Assembly: GCA_024275095.1 (NCBI GenBank)
Contig: JAJRZV010000037.1
Span: forward strand, 1 to 10,104
Source: a bacterium
GTDB taxonomy: Bacteria; JAJRZV01
DNA: 10,104 nt
Direction of reading: 5' to 3'
Positions 8,001 to 10,104 of the stretch are shown one piece after another (positions within the stretch are counted from its first letter, which is position 1; the number at the start of each line of letters is the position of its first letter). The translations under genes were made by a program, and so were the position numbers. Below the pieces are notes generated by a model. The model saw only the letters and a list, made by a program, of their open reading frames with translations. It was not told the DNA's origin and ran no database searches.

Positions 8001-9316
8001 TGAATAAAATTCTGAACAGATTAAAATATTATGGAGCTACCCGAATATTATGGCCTCTGTCTGTTAAAAAGCGGGTTAGTGGAAAAAGAAGTTCTCCTTC
8101 AGGAAAACCACCTTTTGGTCCGCCATTGCAGATCACACGTAAACTCAGAGAAATTATGGGATTCCATTATTTTGAAGGGCGTTTTTCTGAAGGGGTGAAA
8201 CCTGTTGCCTGGGTTACATCAGGAGCTCCGATAGAAATACTTCGAGCACTGGATTTTTTTATTTTCTATCCTGAGAACCATGCAGCCATGTGTTGCGTTC
8301 AGCGTCTGGTGCCTGAACTTTCAGCGGTGGTGGAAGAGAAGGGGTTTTCCATGGACCTTTGTTCATATGCACGGTGCGATATGGGTTCAGCCATTTCAGG
8401 TAAAACGCCAGTAGGTAAAGTTCCAAAGCCTGATATACTGATTGCGTGCACTAATATCTGCCAGACTGTACTCTACTGGTATCGGTCACTTTCAGAAATG
8501 CTGGGCGTTCCGCTTGTGGTAATAGACACACCCTTTGTTTATGGAGATGTACCTCAACATCACTTGAAATACGTAAAAGCTCAGTTAGAGAGGGTTGCAG
8601 ATATAGCTGAGGATATATCTGGCAGAACATTAGAGCTGGACAGGTTCAGCCACGTACTTCGCCTTTCAGCAGATGCGTCTCTTCTCTGGGGTGAGGCACT
8701 TGCCGCTTCAAAACATCGTCCAGCTCCATGGACTGCTTTTGACCAGTTTGTTCACATGGCTCCGATTGTATCCCTGAGGGGTACGTATGAATGTTACGCG
8801 TATTATGCGGAACTGGTAGATGAACTGAGAGATAGAATTTATCAAGGTATTTCTGCTGTGCAAACGGAAAAATACCGCTTGCTATGGGATAATTTGCCCG
8901 TGTGGTTCAAGCTACGTGATTTCTCCACGATACTTGCGGAAGAGGGATTTAATATTGTGATTTCTACCTATACAAACGCCTGGTATCAATCAACGGCATA
9001 TCTCAATTCAGATGAAGCGGACCCTTTTGAAGCCCTGACAGAGGCGTATATCCACATCATTCTCAACATGGACCTCAACCACAAGTTGGAACTCATGGAA
9101 AACCTTATGAAGGATTATTCATGTGACGGGGTGATACTTCACTCGGATAAAAGTTGCAAACCTTATTCAATTGGCCAGTATGATTTAAAGGAAAAATTGT
9201 TGGAGAAAGGGTTTAAAGCTTTTGTTCTTGAAGCTGACCATGGTGACCCGAGGTTTTACACGGATGAACAGGTAAAAAATCGCCTTCAGGCATTTTTTGA
9301 AATGTTCAGCTACTAA
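8000..9316 (+). CDS. 2-hydroxyacyl-CoA dehydratase family protein, larger subunit (BcrB-like)
   Basis: This is a 438-residue partner of the preceding gene, from the same superfamily as benzoyl-CoA reductase subunit B and the dehydratase A/B subunits. Likely Fe-S ligands lie in CSYARC (C121, C126), ACTNICQT (C150, C154) and HSDKSCKPYSIGQYD (C386); the last resembles the conserved H-S-x-x-S-C-K-P-x-S motif of the BcrB group. The first 50 residues are basic and less typical. Two starts are adjacent: the ATG at 8000, sharing one base with the previous stop in TGATG, and a GTG at 7997. The ATG is preferred. The two subunits probably form a heterodimer carrying one cluster each. The ATP-dependent activator (HgdC/BcrAD-type ASKHA ATPase) that normally feeds electrons to such enzymes is not in the window. 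A role in aromatic or amino-acid breakdown, or a double-cubane-type reductase role, are all open. Confidence 0.85.
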   Translation: MNKILNRLKYYGATRILWPLSVKKRVSGKRSSPSGKPPFGPPLQITRKLREIMGFHYFEGRFSEGVKPVAWVTSGAPIEILRALDFFIFYPENHAAMCCVQRLVPELSAVVEEKGFSMDLCSYARCDMGSAISGKTPVGKVPKPDILIACTNICQTVLYWYRSLSEMLGVPLVVIDTPFVYGDVPQHHLKYVKAQLERVADIAEDISGRTLELDRFSHVLRLSADASLLWGEALAASKHRPAPWTAFDQFVHMAPIVSLRGTYECYAYYAELVDELRDRIYQGISAVQTEKYRLLWDNLPVWFKLRDFSTILAEEGFNIVISTYTNAWYQSTAYLNSDEADPFEALTEAYIHIILNMDLNHKLELMENLMKDYSCDGVILHSDKSCKPYSIGQYDLKEKLLEKGFKAFVLEADHGDPRFYTDEQVKNRLQAFFEMFSY

Positions 9317-9321
9317 TGTGT

Positions 9322-10104
9322 TTAAATTCTGATAAGTTCGTATTCTCTTGTTCCAAGACCTATTTTTTCCGCATGTTGTAGTTGCGGTTCCCAATCCACA
9401 TCAGGCCAGATATCTTTGAATTTGTCCTGACCTGGTCCGAATGCTTTCTTCAATCTTGATGTGCGCAGTCCCTGTGCTTTATTAACAAGGTCCACAGAAG
9501 CCTGATCTATGGCTACGGGGTCGTATGAAAGGAGTATGCCTATGTCGGGAACAATTGGTGCGTCCGATGTGCTGTAACAATCGCAAGCGGGGGAGATGTT
9601 GGTAAGAAAATTAATGAATAACATTTTCTCTTTTTTTTCGTTGAACACAGCGAAGGCATATTCAACTGTTCTTTTTTGTACGTCTTCATATGAGGCATCC
9701 CAGCGATTTTTAATCGCTCCTTCTGGGCATACAGGTATACATGCAGCACACCCTACGCATTTTTCTTCAATTATTACAGCTATTTTGTCTTTTATTACGA
9801 TGGCCTGATAATTACACCAGCGCAAGCATATCTGACAGCCGGTACAATTCCTTTTCTGCACATAGGGAGCTACATTTGAATGCAAGCTGAGTTTACCTTC
9901 ACGGTTGGCACATCCCATGCCTATGTTGTTAATAGCTCCTCCAAAACCGAAAAGCTCATGTCATTTAAAGTGTGTCATTGCGACAATTGCGTCTGCATTA
10001 TATATTTCCGGGGCAATTTTGGCTGTTTCGACAACTTCTCCATTTACCTTCACGTCTACGCTTTCACCTCCTCTCAAACCATCAGCTATAACAATGGGTG
10101 CTCC
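9322..10104 (-). CDS. DUF362 domain 4Fe-4S protein with an in-frame TGA (5' partial)
   Basis: On the minus strand one frame runs from the right edge to a TAA at 9324-9322, interrupted only by a TGA at 9963-9961. The 47 residues before it (with IADGLRGGESVDVKVNGEVV and ADAIVAMTHFK) and those after it (HELFGFGGAINNIGMGCANR) are both canonical DUF362 sequence in the same frame. So this is one gene, not a new gene starting at the ATG at 9918. Counted from that ATG, two 4Fe-4S motifs follow: C25-x2-C28-x2-C31-x3-C35 and C54-x2-C57-x2-C60-x3-C64-P. The family-typical ISPACDC and PIVPDIGILLSYDPVAIDQA complete the domain. DUF362 proteins are presumed ferredoxin-like electron carriers or redox enzymes of unknown substrate. 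The stop codon may be read as selenocysteine, or the gene may be freshly inactivated; everything else looks under selection. It ends 5 bases from the dehydratase gene, tail to tail. Confidence 0.85.
9934..9956 (-). promoter_or_regulatory. Hairpin just downstream of the in-frame TGA (bSECIS-like)
   Basis: Reading the minus strand, AGCTTTTC (9956-9949) can pair with GAGGAGCT (9941-9934) in an 8-bp stem (six Watson-Crick and two G-U pairs) around a 7-base loop, GGTTTTG. Bacterial selenocysteine insertion elements have a hairpin right after the UGA with G among the first loop bases, which this matches. The loop starts 12 bases after the TGA, shorter than the roughly 16 or more bases I recall for known elements. 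Part of the pairing may come from the coding of conserved residues. Confidence 0.4.
9961..9963 (-). other. In-frame TGA: candidate selenocysteine codon or nonsense mutation
   Basis: The TGA falls in the motif MTHFK-x-HELFGFGG, where DUF362 relatives that I recall usually have glycine (HFKGHE). One base change (GGA to TGA) would create it. Selenocysteine is possible because the flanking frame is intact and a hairpin follows, but selenocysteine normally replaces cysteine rather than glycine. TGA ends several other genes here (yebC, ruvC, ruvB and the kinase), so a genome-wide recoding is excluded. Confidence 0.6.

Noticed and set aside
9322-9918. A separate 198-residue ferredoxin starting at the ATG at 9918
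   Set aside because: The codons upstream in the same frame (HELFGFGGAINNIG and, past the TGA, a further 47 residues) are conserved DUF362 sequence, so this ATG is internal.
9961-9963. Genome-wide recoding of TGA as glycine
   Set aside because: yebC, ruvC, ruvB, the kinase and the first dehydratase subunit all end at TGA at their natural C-termini, so TGA is a normal stop here.
9961-9963. Frameshift or sequencing indel as the cause of the DUF362 interruption
   Set aside because: The homologous sequence on both sides is in the same frame with no missing residues, so only a base substitution or true recoding can explain it.
1-10104. tRNA, rRNA, CRISPR array, insertion sequence or phage genes
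   Set aside because: No cloverleaf-like region, regularly spaced repeats, transposase motifs or phage-like proteins were seen on either strand.

Overview
The window looks like a bacterial chromosome from an anaerobe. Two things suggest this: a pair of oxygen-sensitive 2-hydroxyacyl-CoA dehydratase/benzoyl-CoA reductase family subunits, and a DUF362-type 4Fe-4S protein. The yebC-ruvC-ruvA-ruvB order, TlpA-like and SppA-like proteins, and heavy AGA/AGG arginine codon use would fit a Desulfobacterota (deltaproteobacteria-like) lineage. That assignment is low confidence because there is no rRNA or other marker. Apart from one codon in the last gene, the standard bacterial code fits everything, and TGA is a normal stop in several genes.

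Layout. Bases 3-95 are the 3' end of an unidentified gene. Bases 96-341 are a gene-free leader with a plausible sigma-70-type promoter. Then come two overlapping genes, a membrane-anchored thioredoxin-fold protein (342-857) and a short SppA-like S49 peptidase (838-1641). A 118-base gap holds an inverted repeat and an extended -10 promoter. From 1760 to 9316 all genes run on the plus strand with overlaps or gaps of at most 12 bases: yebC, ruvC, ruvA, ruvB, a membrane-anchored TPR/Ser-Thr kinase fusion, and two 2-hydroxyacyl-CoA dehydratase family subunits. This is probably one long operon, joining Holliday-junction processing and translation support to a signalling kinase and a radical-type Fe-S enzyme. 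On the minus strand, ending 5 bases from the last plus-strand gene, lies a DUF362 ferredoxin-like protein that runs off the right edge.

The most notable point is in that last gene. The DUF362 frame is intact on both sides of a single in-frame TGA (minus strand, 9963-9961), in the highly conserved HFK-x-HE motif. An 8-bp hairpin with a GG-starting loop lies just downstream. Either this is an unrecognised selenocysteine codon or it is a recent nonsense mutation of a glycine codon, and the sequence alone does not decide. Standard gene calling would reduce the gene to a false 198-residue protein starting inside the motif region. The second notable point is the TPR-kinase fusion and dehydratase pair attached to the ruv operon. 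No activator ATPase for the dehydratase is visible in the window.
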